From Stictocephala bisonia (Eukaryota > Arthropoda > Insecta > Hemiptera > Membracidae): a stretch of 64,000 nucleotides of DNA. The stretch covers positions 1 through 64,000 of the forward strand of contig JAQJVL010002581.1 in the NCBI GenBank assembly GCA_035578905.1, read 5' to 3'. Every line of letters begins with the position of its first letter. Positions within the stretch are counted from its first letter, which is position 1. This document shows, piece by piece, positions 12,132-27,200 of this stretch. Under the pieces are notes generated by a model, which ran no database searches, was not told where the DNA came from, and saw only the letters and a program-made list of their open reading frames with translations. The translations under genes and the position numbers were made by a program.

Positions 12132-12490
12132 CTTATATTTATTTATACGTTACCGAACAATCATTACAACCAACAGTTACAATATACTTATATTTATTTA
12201 TATGTTACCAACTTACTTACAACCAACAGTTATAATATACTTATATTTATTTATACGTATTTATACGTTACCGAACAATAATTACAGCCAACAGTTACAA
12301 TATTCTTATATTTATTTGTAAGTTACCAACCAACTTACAACCAACAGTTACAATATACGTATATTTATTTATATTTTACCGAACAATAATTAGCAACCAA
12401 CAGTTACAATATACTTATATTTATTTATACGTTACCGAACAATCATTACAACCAACAGTTACAATATACTTACATTTATTTAAGCTATAT
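12132..12490. repeat. 55-bp minisatellite, right block, degenerate
   Basis: The same unit as at 10345-11757 resumes immediately after the MITE. Copies here are more diverged and of irregular length, with TTTATACGTTACCGAAC variants. This agrees with homogenisation acting mainly on the left block. Confidence 0.9.
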
Positions 12491-13656
12491 TTAAGAGGGT
12501 ATCTTTTTAACTTTATATTTTTTTTATACATTCTAAATGTTTACTGCCAAAATTAAACAAATTTAATGGGACTCTATTCATTCTGGGATTTTTGTGTATT
12601 TTTATGCGTGCTCTGGGGTGAAATTTTTGACATCAATTAAACTAAATTCGTTTATTTGTTTGAAATTTTAATTTTATGAAAGGTATGACGATTGTCAGGC
12701 AATAACTGTAGTTCACTTCACTGTTGTACTTCCAATGATGAGTACTTGTAATAGGAAGGAGCAATTTTGTAAAGATTGCAACTAATCTAATTTATTTATT
12801 ACTTCATTGCAAAAGTACGTTTAAGAATTAATTATGTTTAATATTTTAATACCAATATAGGCCTTGAAATCATTTTCAGGTAAATTTCAATTGAATAGAG
12901 ATCGTGTTTGGTTGGTTATAATCTAAAGTTATAAAACGTTTTTAGTAAGTTGATTTAAGGAATTTTAATATGTTTACAGTCAAATTTATTTTATACTGAG
13001 ACCTACGCTTTGCTGAGCTAAAAGTTCAATTGCTCACTTGTTTTTAATTCTAAACTGTCTTTAAAATATTCTGTGTCATACGATTGTCATCTGTTTGGAA
13101 CTTGTAAGAATTACACACTTTAAAGATGGATTTTTTCTGATAGTTTTCCTAAAAACAATTAGGATAGTTCACAAACCTAAGTTGACGATAATTTTAATAT
13201 ACTTTCACATAAAAAATTTTAATGTAATTTTTTAATAGTTCACATATACTTTTGATAAATAATTATAGAAACTCCTCCTCGGGCCTGGCTGTGAGCAATA
13301 CAATACATTATTCCCATGAGATATATTAGGCCTATAATCAACTAAAAAAGTATTCAAAGTAACGAGAAGTTATCATAGATTATTAAACTTCACTAGATTT
13401 TTTCGTGATGATACAAAACTAAAAAAATTAATATGGAAATGGATATATGGAATATGATGTTATTTCAACAGTATACATTTTAACTGTTTTATTAGTTATG
13501 AAGTTACTAGAATAAACAATACTAAATGAATCAAGTACCTTTACATATAATTAAGTATAGTATAATAGTTTATTTATAAATTAATTATTGTTTTCTAAAC
13601 TATCTTTTTAACTTTTCATTTTTTAATCTTAAAATTATCTAACTTACACAGACGTC
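12491..13656. other. AT-rich intergenic sequence, nothing recognised
   Basis: No coding, RNA or mobile-element signature was recognised over about 1.1 kb. Confidence 0.5.
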
Positions 13657-14452
13657 ATGTTTATACGGATAGGTGGGAGTCAATACCACCATGTGTATAT
13701 GAATAGGTTGGAGTTAATACCACCATGTGTATATGGGTTGGTGGGAGTTATTACCACCATGTGTATATGGATTGGTGGGAGTTATTACCACCATGTTTAT
13801 ATGGATTGGTGGGAGTTATTACCACCATGTGTATATGGATTGGTGGGAGTTATTACCACCATGTTTATATGGATTGGTGGGAGTTATTACCACCATGTGT
13901 ATATGGATTGGTGGGAGTTATTACCACCATGTGTATATGGATTGGTGGGAGTTATTACCACCATGTGTATATGGATTGGTGGGAGTTATTACCACCATGT
14001 TTATATGGATTGGTGGGAGTTATTACCACCATGTTTATATGGATTGGTGGGAGTTATTACCACCATGTGTATATGGATTGGTGGGAGTTATTACCACCAT
14101 GTTTATATGGATTGGTGGGAGTTATTACCACCATGTTTATATGGATTGGTGGGAGTTATTACCACCATGTGTATATGGATTGGTGGGAGTTATTACCACC
14201 ATGTTTATATGGATTGGTGGGAGTTATTACCACCATGTGTATATGGATTGGTGGGAGTTATTACCACCATGTTTATATGGATTGGTGGGAGTTATTACCA
14301 CCATGTGTATATGGATTGGTGGGAGTTATTACCACCATGTGTATATGGATTGGTGGGAGTTATTACCACCATGTGTATATGGATTGGTGGGAGTTATTAC
14401 CACCATGTGTATATGGATTGGTGGGAGTTATTACCACCATGTGTATATGGAT
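13657..14452. repeat. 34-bp minisatellite, about 23 copies, nearly identical
   Basis: The unit is GTGTATATGGATTGGTGGGA followed by GTTATTACCACCAT. It contains the inverted repeat TGGTGG...CCACCA. Beyond the first two copies almost the only variation is G or T in ATGTGTAT/ATGTTTAT. The unit lacks plus-strand stops and 34 is not a multiple of three, so all three plus frames are open for 250-306 codons. These are overlapping by-products, not genes. Confidence 0.97.
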
Positions 14453-14934
14453 GGGGATTTCTACAATACAATTCATGGAATAAAAGTACTGATTGTATAC
14501 ATAAAGATTTCCTATATCCAAATTGTTCTTTGCCTACAATATTACTACATTATAAAAATGCAGATAAACTATTGTAACACAGTTTAAATATATTTTTGAT
14601 TTTAAACTCGGTCTATATTTGCTTATGATTTCAATAGATGAACCCTTTTAAAAAGACACGAGTTTCTGATAAGTTCATAAAATCTGAGGAAATTACATCA
14701 TCAAGATATATCTAATTCGGATAGTTTTAAAGGTTGATATTGTATGATCGGACTATTTAAACAAATTTCCAAGAAGTTGTATCCCACCAATGTCAATTAC
14801 TGTTATCGAGATTCAAAATTACAATTTTAATTTCAGGACAATTTGTTGGTGAAAAACATAAAGCTAAACTTTACACACACAGTAAGAATTTGTACATCAT
14901 AATTATTGATAATTTTAATTTATACATAGCATGT
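14453..14934. other. AT-rich intergenic sequence, nothing recognised
   Basis: No gene, RNA or repeat unit recognised. Confidence 0.5.
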
Positions 14935-15095
14935 GAGCAAGGAAATGTGAAAGGTACTCTGCAACAGCCGCGAGCCTAATGGCCTGAGAACGAAGGGGGT
15001 CTGTCAGCGGCTCAGCTTCGGTAAACGATCGCATTTTGTTTGTAGTTTCCTGCCGCTTGCCATGCTCATCAATAACGTTAAGGATTCGACTGCTA
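14935..15095 (-). other. GC-rich island, possible minus-strand exon or gene fragment
   Basis: About 130 bp has markedly higher GC than its flanks. On the minus strand it follows a T-rich tract and TATCTAG, a possible acceptor. An open frame containing SRILNVIDEHGKRQ and SFTEAEPLTDPFVLR then runs to a stop near 14930. The plus strand is also open across the island (for example GVCQRLSFGKRSHF). The strand therefore cannot be fixed from openness alone, and a transposon remnant is equally plausible. No family was recognised. Confidence 0.25.
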
Positions 15096-15829
15096 GATAC
15101 AGTATAATATTTAAAAAAAATAATTGTTCAAAAATCATCTGTTTTGAAATATGGTACTTCTTCGGTTTATATTTAGTAATAACAATTATGACTTCGTAAA
15201 TATAAAATTATTTTGATTTTATACAGCTATTATTATTCCTGTTTATTTCCTCATTTGTTTAACTATTGGAATAATTTTTCATTTTTTACAAATAACTGTG
15301 GCCATATGGATTATTATACTGTGTGTATTTGTTTTTTCACCCTACTCAGAAATGAACTAACAACGTTCAAAGTAATAAGTAAAAATTATTAAGATATGAA
15401 CATAAAAATTCATAAACATAATTATTATTGTGAAATTACGTATATTATTTAGGTCATTTGTTGTAATTTATATCATCTAACACCCACGTCATGTGTCGGA
15501 GTTGTATTTGTATAAGTATATCGTCAGTCTTAGACAATTAACAAAATATCGTGAAAATATAACTTAGTAGACTTTTCAAACAATTCATACATTCCAATAG
15601 TAAATTAACTTGGATTAAAGAATTAGTTTATGAATTTTTCTTTCAATTGTTATAAAGACAATTAAAATCACTCTATTGTTTTTAGAGTTCTTATCTTGGA
15701 ATTTCTTTATAATACTAATCTGTGTAAGTTAGACAGTTTTAAGTTTAAAAAAATGATAAGTTAAAAAAATAGTTTAGAAAAATTAATTAGTGTTATTTAT
15801 CTAATAACTTCATAAATAATGAAACAGTT
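15096..15829. other. AT-rich intergenic sequence, nothing recognised
   Basis: No gene, RNA or repeat unit recognised before the 59-bp satellite. Confidence 0.5.
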
Positions 15830-18800
15830 AAGACGTATACTGTTAAAATAACATTACATTCCATAAAGCCATATATTATATTCCATACAGTATACAGTAA
15901 CAACTGTTAAGACGTATACATTCCATAAAGCTATGTATTACATTCCATACAGTATACAGTAACAACTGTTAAGACGTATACATTCCATAAAGCCATATAT
16001 TACTTCCATACAGTATACAGTAACAGTTAAGACGTATACATTCCATAAAGCCATATATTATATTCCATACAGTATACAGTAACAGTTAAGTCGTATACAT
16101 TCCATAAAGCTATGTATTACATTCCATATAGTATACAGTAACAACTGTTAAGACGTATACATTCCATAAAGCTATGTATTACATTCCATACAGTATACAG
16201 TAACAACTGTTAAGACGTATACATTCCATAAAGCCATATATTACTTCCATACAGTATACAGTAACAGTTAAGACGTATACATTCCATAAAGCCATATATT
16301 ATATTCCATACAGTATACAGTAACAGTTAAGTCGTATACATTCCATAAAGCTATGTATTACATTCCATATAGTATACAGTAACAACTGTTAAGACGTATA
16401 CATTCCATAAAGCTATGTATTACATTCCATATAGTATACAGTAACAACTGTTAAGACGTATACATTCCATAAAGCCATATATTACTTCCATACAGTATAC
16501 AGTAACAGTTAAGACGTATACATTCCATAAAGCCATATATTATATTCCATACAGTATAAAGTAACAGTTAAGTCGTATACATTCCATAAAGCTATGTATT
16601 ACATTCCATATAGTATACAGTAACAACTGTTAAGACGTATACATTCCATAAAGCCATATATTACTTCCATACAGTATACAGTAACAGTTAAGACGTATAC
16701 ATTCCATAAAGCCATATATTATATTCCATACAGTATACAGTAACAGTTAAGTCGTATACATTCCATAAAGCTATGTATTACATTCCATATAGTATACAGT
16801 AACAACTGTTAAGACGTATACATTCCATAAAGCCATATATTACTTCCATACAGTATACAGTAACAGTTAAGACGTATACATTCCATAAAGCCATATATTA
16901 TATTCCATACAGTATACAGTAACAGTTAAGACGTATACATTCCATAAAGCCATATATTACTTCCATACAGTATACAGTAACAGTTAAGACGTATACATTC
17001 CATAAAGCCATATATTATATTCCATACAGTATACATTAACAGTTAAGACGTATACATTCCATAAAGCCATATATTATATTCCATACAGTATACAGTAACA
17101 ACTGTTAAGACGTATACATTCCATAAAGCTATGTATTACATTCCATATAGTATACAGTAACAACTGTTAAGACGTATACATTCCATAAAGCCATATATTA
17201 CTTTCATACAGTATACAGTAACAGTTAAGACGTATACATTCCATAAAGCCATATATTACTTTCCATACAGTATACAGTAACAGTTGACGTATATATTCCA
17301 TATAGCCATATATTACATTCCATACAGTATACAGTAACAGTTAAGTCGTATACATTCCATAAAGCTGTATATTACATTCCATACGGTATACAGTAACATT
17401 AAGACGTATACATTCCATAAAGCCATTTATTATATTCCATACAGTATACAGTAACAGTTAAGTCGTATACATTCCATAAAGCTGTATATTACATTCCATA
17501 CGGTATACAGTAACAGTTAAGACGTATACATTCCATAAAGCCATTTATTATATTCCATACAGTATACAGTAACTGTTAAGACGTATACATTCCATAAAGC
17601 TATGTATTACATTCCATATAGTATACAGTAACAACTGTTAAGACGTATACATTCCATAAAGCCATATATTACTTCCATACAGTATACAGTAACAGTTAAG
17701 ACGTATACATTCCATAAAGCCATATATTACTTTCCATACAGTATACAGTAACAGTTGACGTATATATTCCATATAGCCATATATTACATTCCATACAGTA
17801 TACAGTAACAGTTAAGTCGTATACATTCCATAAAGCTGTATATTACATTCCATACGGTATACAGTAACAGTTAAGACGTATACATTCCATAAAGCCATTT
17901 ATTATATTCCATACAGTATACAGTAACAGTTAAGTCGTATACATTCCATAAAGCCATATATTATATTCCATACAGTATACAGTAACAGTTAAGTCATATA
18001 CATTCCATAAAGCTATGTATTACATTCCATACAGTATACAGTAACAGTTAAGACGTATACATTCCATATAACCATATATTACATTCCATACAGTATACAG
18101 TAACAGTTAAGTCGTATACATTCCATACAGTATACAGTAACAGTTGACGTATATATTCCATATAGCCATATATTACATTCCATACAGTATACAGTAACAG
18201 TTAAGTCGTATACATTCCATAAAGCTGTATATTACATTCCATACAGTATACAGTAACAGTTGACGTATATATTCCATATAGCCATATATTACATTCCATA
18301 CAGTATACAGTAACAGTTAAGTCGTATACATTCCATAAAGCTGTATATTACATTCCATACAGTATACAGTAACAGTTAAGTCGTATACATTCCATAAAGC
18401 TATGTATTACATTCCATATAGTATACAGTAACAGTTAAGACGTATACATTCCATATAGCCATATATTACATTCCATACAGTATACAGTAACAACTGTTAA
18501 GACGTATACATTCCATAAAGCTATGTATTACATTCCATATAGTATACAGTAACAGTTAAGACGTATACATTCCATTAAACTATATATTACGTTCCATACA
18601 GTATACAGTAACAGTTAAGTCTATACATTCCATAAAGCTATATATTATATTCCATACAGTATACAGTAACAGTTAAGTCGTATACATTCCATAAAGCTAT
18701 GTATTACATTCCATACAGTATACAGTAACAGTTAAGTCGTATACATTCCATAAAGCTATGTATTACATTCCATACAGTATACAGTAACGGTTAAGACGTA

Positions 18801-20758
18801 AACATTCCATAAAGCCATATATTATATTCCATACAGTATACAGTAACAGTTAAGTCGTATACATTCCATAAAGCTATGTATTACATTCCATACAGTATAC
18901 AGTAAGAGTTGACGTATATATTCCATATAGCCATATATTACATTCCATACAGTATACAGTAACAGTTAAGTCGTATACATTCCATAAAGCTGTATATTAC
19001 ATTCCATACAGTATACAGTAACAGTTGACGTATATATTCCATATAGCCATATATTACATTCCATACAGTATACAGTAACACTTAAGTCGTATACATTCCA
19101 TAAAGCTGTATATTACATTCCATACAGTATACAGTAACAGTTGACGTATATATTCCATATAGCCATATATTACATTCCATACAGTATACAGTAACAGTTA
19201 AGTCGTATACATTCCATAAAGCTGTATATTACATTCCATACAGTATACAGTAACAGTTAAGTCGTATACATTCCATGAAGCTATGTATTACATTCCATAT
19301 AGTATACAGTAACAGTTAAGACGTATACATTCCATATAGCCATATATTACATTCCATACAGTATACAGTAACAGTTAAGTCGTATACATTCCATAAAGCT
19401 ATGTATTACATTCCATATAGTATACAGTAAAAGTTAAGACGTATACATTCCATATAGCCATATATTACATTCCATACAGTATACAGTAACAGTTAAGTCG
19501 TATACATTCCATAAAGCTATGTATTACATTCCATATAGTATAGAGTAACAGTTAAGACGTATACATTCCATAAAGCCATATATTATATTCCATACAGTAT
19601 ACAGTAACAGTTAAGTCGTATACATTCCATAAAGCTATGTATTACATTCCATACAGTATGCAGTAACAGTTGACGTATATATTCCATATAGCCATATATT
19701 ACATTCCATACAGTATACAGTAACAGTTAAGTCGTATACATTCCATAAAGCTGTATATTACATTCCATACAGTATACAGTAACAGTTGACGTATATATTC
19801 CATATAGCCATATATTACATTCCATACAGTATACAGTAACAGTTAAGTCGTATACATTCCATAAAGCTGTATATTACATTCCATACAGTATACAGTAACA
19901 GTTAAGTCGTATACATTCAATAAAGCTATGTATTACATTCCATATAGTATACAGTAACAGTTAAGATGTATACATTCCATATAGCCATATATTACATTCC
20001 ATACAGTATACAGTAACAGTTGAGTCGTATACATTCCATAAAGCTATGTATTACATTCCATATAGTATACAGTAACAGTTAAGACGTATACATTCCATAA
20101 AGCTATATATTACGTTCCATACAGTATACAGTAACAGTTAAGACGTATACATTCCATAAAGCTATATATTATATTCCATACAGTATACAGTAACAGTTAA
20201 GTCGTATACATTCCATAAAGCTATGTATTACATTCCATACGGTATACAGTAACAGTTGAGTCGTATACATTCCATAAAGCTATGTATTACATTCCATATA
20301 GTATACAGTAACAGTTAAGACGTATACATTCCATAAAGCTATATATTACGTTCCATACAGTATACAGTAACAGTTAAGACGTATACATTCCATAAAGCTA
20401 TATATTATATTCCATACAGTATACAGTAACAGTTAAGTCGTATACATTCCATAAAGCTATGTATTACATTCCATACGGTATACAGTAACAGTTAAGTCGT
20501 ATACATTCCATAAAGCTATGTATTACATTCCATATAGTATACAGTAACAGTTAAGACGTATACATTCCATAAAGCTATATATTACGTTCCATACAGTATA
20601 CAGTAACAGTTAAGACGTATACATTCCATAAAGCTATATATTATATTCCATACAGTATACAGTAACAGTTAAGTCGTATACATTCCATAAAGCTATGTAT
20701 TACATTCCATACGGTATACAGTAACAGATAAGACGTATAAATTCCATATAGCCATATA
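15830..20758. repeat. 59-bp satellite, about 80 copies, with higher-order structure
   Basis: The basic unit contains GTTAAGTCGTATACATTCCA, TAAAGCTATGTATTACATTC and CATACAGTATACAGTAACA. Variants include ACAACTGTTAAG, a shorter TTACTTCCATAC form, and a form with GTTGACGTATATATTCC and ATATAGCC. Variants recur in fixed order. On the left, blocks of three or four units repeat every ~175-245 bp. In the middle, a two-unit block alternating the GTTGACG and GCTGTATATT forms repeats. No open frame of note. Confidence 0.95.
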
Positions 20759-21239
20759 TTCCTTAGTTTAAATTGTAAATAACAAGTAAGTGTTTGTAAG
20801 TTTAATAATTACCACAAATAGAATAACTTGGAACAAATAGATACTACTAAATCCATAAACAGTTAAATGTATCCACTAATGATTTATTGTAATTAATATG
20901 TTCATAATCGTATTGCGTCGTTTGATAACTATTGTAATAATTTCAAAGTATGAATACTTACAATTATTTGTGTTTTAAAGACTGCGGAATCGAAAATAAA
21001 ATAAAGTACCCATTTGTTTTCATGCCTATTTATTAATTGACAAAGAGTAGAATTGATGTATGATTATAAGAATGTATATTAGTCCTTATCCTTTTACAGT
21101 TGTATTAAAGTAGCTATCTAAATGTTTATTTTACGTAATAAGGTATTTGATACTGATAATTGGAAAGAGCCTATATTATACAGTTGAATACTTCTTAATT
21201 TCTATTCGAAAATGGGCACACAATTCAGGCAAACAGTCC
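20759..21239. other. AT-rich spacer between two satellites
   Basis: Unique AT-rich sequence. No gene or element recognised. Confidence 0.5.
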
Positions 21240-24200
21240 CTATTATATCTATGCATATTATATTGCAGTGCCTATGATGAATAACAAGAAACACTTGTCT
21301 AAAAACAGATGCCAGATACACACATTACAGACATTGACTCTGCTACACCTGCCGCCATATTAGATTGCAGTGCCTATGATGAATAACAAGAAACACTTGT
21401 CTAAAAACAGATGCCAGATACACACATTAGAGACCTTGACTCTGCTACACCTGCCGCCATATTAGATTGCAGTGCCTATGATGAATAACAAGAAACACTT
21501 GTCTAAAAACAGATGCCAGATACACACATTAGAGACCTTGACTCTGCTACACCTGCCATCATATTAGATTGTAGTGACTATGATGAATAACACGAAACAC
21601 GTGTCTATGAACATATGCCAGATACACACGGTGTTGACCTTGCGCCTGCTACACTGCCGCCATTTTAGATTGCAGTGCCTATGATGAATAACACGAAAAA
21701 CGTGTCTATGAACAGATGCCAGATACACACGTTAGTGACCTTGCCACTGCTACACCTGCCGCCATATTTGATTGCAGTGCCTAAGATGAATACCAATAAA
21801 CACTTGTCTAAGAACAGATGCCAGATACACACGGTGTTGACCTTGAGCCTGCTACACCTGCCGCAATATTAGATTACAGTGCCTATGATGAATAACACGA
21901 AACACGTGTCTAAGAACAGATGCCAGATACACACGTTAGTGACCTTGACTCTGCTACACCTGCTGCCATATTAGATTGCAGTGCCTAAGATGAATACCAA
22001 AAAACACTTGTCTAAGAATAGATGCCAGATACACACGTTAGTGACCTTGACTCTGCTACATCTGCCGCCATATTAGATTGCAGTGCCTATGATGTATATA
22101 AAGAAACACTTGTCTAAGAACAGTTGCCAGATACACACATTGGTGACCTTGACTCTGCTACATCTGTCACCATAGTCGATTGTAGTGACTATGATGTATA
22201 TAAAGAAACACTTGTATAAGAACAGTTGCCAGATACACACATTGGTGACCTTGACTCTGCTACATCTGTCACCATAGTAGATTGTAGTGACTATGATGTA
22301 TATCAAGAAACACTTGTCTTACAACAGTTTCCAGATACACGTTAGTGACCTTGACTCTGCTAAACCAGCCGCCATATTAGATTGTAGTGACTATGATGTA
22401 TATCAAGAAACACTTGTCTAAGAACAATTGCAAGATACACACGTAAGTGACCTTGACTCTGCTACATCTGCCGCCATATTAGATTGTAGTGACTATGATG
22501 TATATCAAGAAACACTTGTCTAAGAACAGTTGCCAGATACACACGTTAGTGACCTTGACTCTGCTACATCTGCCGCCATATTAGATTGTAGTGACTATGA
22601 TGTATATCAAGAAACACTTGTCTAAAAACAGTTGCCAGATACACACGTTAGTGACCTTGACTCTGCTACACCTGCCGCCATATTAGATTGTAGTGACTAT
22701 GATGTATATCAAGAAACACTTGTCTAAGAACAGTTGCCAGATACACACGTTAGGGACCTTGACTCTGCACCTCTGCCGCCATATTAGATTGTAGGTACTA
22801 TGATGAATACCAAGATACACTTGTCTAAGAACAGTTGCCAGATACACACGTTAGTGACCTTAAATCTGCTACACCTGCCGCCATATTAGATTGTAGTGAC
22901 TATGATGTATATCAAGAAACACTTGTCTAAAAACAATTGCCAGATACACACGTAAGTGACCTTGAATCTGCTACACCTGCCGCCATATTAGATTGTAGTG
23001 ACTATGATGAATATCAAGAAACACTTGTCTAAGAACAGTTGCCAGATACACACGTAAGTGACCTTGACTCTGCACCTCTGCCGCCATATTAGATTGTAGT
23101 GACTATGATGTATATCAAGAAACACTTGTCTAAGAACAGTTGCCAGATAGGTACACACGTTAGGGACCTTGAATCTGCTACACCTGCCGCCATATTAGAT
23201 TGTAGTGACTATGATGTATAACAAGAAACACTTGTCTAAGAACAGTTGCCAGATACACACGTAAGTGACCTTGACTCTGCACCTCTGCCGCCATATTAGA
23301 TTGTAGTGACTATGATGTATATCAAGAAACACTTGTCTAAGAACAATTGCCAGATACACACGTAAGTGACCTTGAATCTGCTACACCTGCCGCCATATTA
23401 GATTGTAGTGACTATGATGTATATCAAGAAACACTTGTCTAAGAACAGTTGCCAGATACACACGTTAGGGACCTTGACTCTGCACCTATGCCGCCATATT
23501 AGATTGTAGGTACTATGATGAATACCAAGATACACTTGTCTTAGAACAGTTTCCAGATACACGTTAGTGACCTTGGCTCTGCTAAACTAGCCGCCATATT
23601 AGATTGTAGTGACTATGATGTATATCAAGAAACACTTGTCTAAAAACAATTGCCAGATACACACGTTAGGAACCTTGAATCTGCTACACCTGCCGCCATA
23701 TTAGATTGTAGTGACTATGATGTATATCAAGAAACACTTGTCTAAGAACAATTGCCAGATACACACGTAAAAGACCTTGACTCTGCTACATCTGCCGCCA
23801 TATTAGATTGTAGTGACTATGATGAATACCAAGAAACACTTGTCTAAGAACAGTTGCCAGATACACACGTTAGTGACCTTGAATCTGCTACACCTGCCGC
23901 CATATTAGATTGTAGTGACTATGATGTATATCAAGAAACACTTGTCTAAGAACAGTTGCCAGATACACACGTTAGGGACCTTGACTCTGCACCTCTGCCG
24001 CCATATTAGTTACTATGATGAACACCAAGATTCACGTATCTAAGAACAGTGGCCAGATACACACGGTGTTGATCTTGGATCTGCTACACCAGCCGCCATA
24101 TTAGATTGTGTAGTTACTATGATGAATACCAAGATACACGTATCTAAGAACAGTGGCCAGATACACACGGTGTTGATCTTGGATCTGCTACACCAGCAGC

Positions 24201-27200
24201 CATATTAGATTGTAGTTACTATGATGAATACCAAGATACACGTATCTAAGAACAGTTGCCAGATACACACATTGGTGACCTTGACTCTGCTAAACCAGCC
24301 GCCATATTATATTGTAGGTACTATGATAAATACCAAGATACACGTATCTAAGAACAGTTGCCAGATACACACGGTGTTGACCTTGAATCTGCTACACCAG
24401 CTGCCATATTAGATTGTAGTTACTATGATGAATACCAAGATACACGTATCTGAGAACAGTTGCCAGATACACACGGTGTTGATCTGGAATCTGCTACACC
24501 AGCCGCCATGTTAGATTGTAGTTACTATGATGAATACCAAGATACACGTATCTAAGAACAGTTGCCAGATACACACGGTGTTGACCTTGAATCTGCTACA
24601 CCAGCCACCATATTAGATTGTAGTTACTATGATGAATACCAAGATACACGTATCTGAGAACGGTTGCCAGATACACATGGTGTTGACCTTGAATCTGCTA
24701 CACCAGCCGCTATATTAGATAGTAGTTACTATGATGAATACCAAGATACACGTATCTAAGAACAGTTGCCAGATACACACGGTGGTGATCTTGAGGCTGC
24801 TACACCAGCCACCATATTAGATTGTAGGTACTATGATGAATACCAAGATACACGTGTCTATGAACAGTTGCCAGCTACACACGGTGTTGACCTTGAATCT
24901 GCTACACCAGCTGCCATATTTGTCTGTAGGTACTATGATGAATACCAAGATACACGTGTCTATGAACAGTTGCTAGATACACACGGTGGTGATCTTGAGT
25001 CTGCTACACCAGCCGCTATATTAGATTGTAGATACTATGATGAATACCAAGATACACGTGTCTATGAACAGTTGCCAGATACACACGGTGTTGACCTTGA
25101 ATCTGCTAGACCTGCCGCCATATTTGATTGGAGTTACTATGATGAATACCAAGATACACGTATCTGAGAACAGTTGCCAGATACACACATTAGTGACCTT
25201 GACTCTGCTACACCAGCCGCCATATTATATTGTAGGTACTATGATGAATACCAAGATACACGTATCTAAGAACAGTTGCCAGATACACACGGTGTTGACT
25301 TTGAATCTGCTACACCAGCCGCCTTATTAGATTGTAGGTACTATGATGAATACCAAGATACACGTGTCTATGAACAGTTGCCAGATACACACGGTGCTGA
25401 CTTGAATCTGCTACACCAGCCGCCATATTTGATTGTAGTTACTATGATGAATACCAAGATACACGTATCTAAGAACAGTTGCCAGATACACACGGTGTTG
25501 ACCTTGAACTTGCTACATCAGCCGCCATATTAGATTGTAGTTACTATGATGAATACCAAGATACACATATCTAAGAACAGTTGCCAGATACACACGGTGT
25601 TGACCTTGAATCTGCTACACCAGCCACCATATTAGATTGTAGTTACTATGATGAATACCAAGATACACGTATCTAAGAACAGTTGCCAGATACAATCGGT
25701 GGTCATCTTGAGTCTGCTACATCAGCCGCCATATTAGATTGTAGTTACTATGATGAATACCAAGATACACGTATCTAAGAACAGTTGCCAGATACACACG
25801 GTGTTGATCTTGAGTCAGCTACACCAGCCACCATATTAGATTGTATTGACTATGATGTATATAAAGAAACACTTTTTTAAGAACAGTTGCCAGATACACA
25901 CATTGGTGACCTTGACTCTGCTACATCTGCCACCATATTAGAATGTAGTGACTATGATGTATATCAAGAAACACTTGTCTTAGAACAGTTTCCAGATACA
26001 CGTTAGTGACCTTGACTCTGCTAAACCAGCCGCCATATTAGATTGTAGTGACTATGATGTATATCAAGAAACACTTGTCTAAGAACAATTGTTAAATACA
26101 CACGTAAGTGACATTGACTCTGCTACATCTGGCACCATATTAGATTGTAGTGACTATGATGAATACCAAGAAACACTTGTCTAAGAACAGTTGCCAGATA
26201 CACACAATAGTGACCTTGACTCTGCTACATCTGCCGCCATATTAGATTGTAGTGACTATGATGTATATCAAGAAACACTTGTCTAAAAACAGTTGCCAGA
26301 TACACACGTTAGTGACCTTGACTGTGCTACATCTGCCGCCATATTAGATTGTAGTGACTATGATGAATACCAAGAAACACTTGTCTAAGAACAGTTGCCA
26401 GATACACACGTTAGTGACCTTAAATCTGCTACACCTGCCGCCATATTAGATTGTAGTGACTATGATGTATATCAAGAAACACTTGTCTAAGAACAGTTGC
26501 CAGATACACACGTTAGGGACCTTGACTCTGCACCTCTGCCGCCATATTAGATTGTAGTTACTATGATGAACACCAAGATTCACGTATCTAAGAACAGTGG
26601 CCAGATACACACGGTGTTGATCTTGGATCTGCTACACCAGCCGCCATATTAGATTGTGTAGTTACTATGATGAATACCAAGATACACGTATCTAAGAACA
26701 GTGGCCAGATACACACGGTGTTGATCTTGGATCTGCTACACCAGCAGCCATATTAGATTGTAGTTACTATGATGAATACCAAGATACACGTATCTAAGAA
26801 CAGTTGCCAGATACACACATTGGTGACCTTGACTCTGCTACACCAGCCGCCATATTATATTGTAGGTACTATGATAAATACCAAGATACACGTATCTAAG
26901 AACAGTTGCCAGATACACACGGTGTTGACCTTGAATCTGCTTCACCAGCCGCCATATTAGATTGCAGTTACTATGATGAATACCAAGATACACGTATCTG
27001 AGAACAGTTGCCAGATACACACGGTGTTGATTTGGGATCTGCTACACCAGCCGCCATATTAGATTGTAGTTACTATGATGAATACCAAGATACACGTATC
27101 TAAGAACAGTTGCCAGATACACACGGTGGTGATCTTGAGTCTGCTACACCAGCCACCATATTAGATTGTAGGTACTATGATGAATACTAAGATACACGTG

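Noticed and set aside
13657..14587. Three overlapping frames of 252-306 codons
   Set aside because: Same cause with a 34-bp unit: no frame is favoured and there is no promoter or family match.
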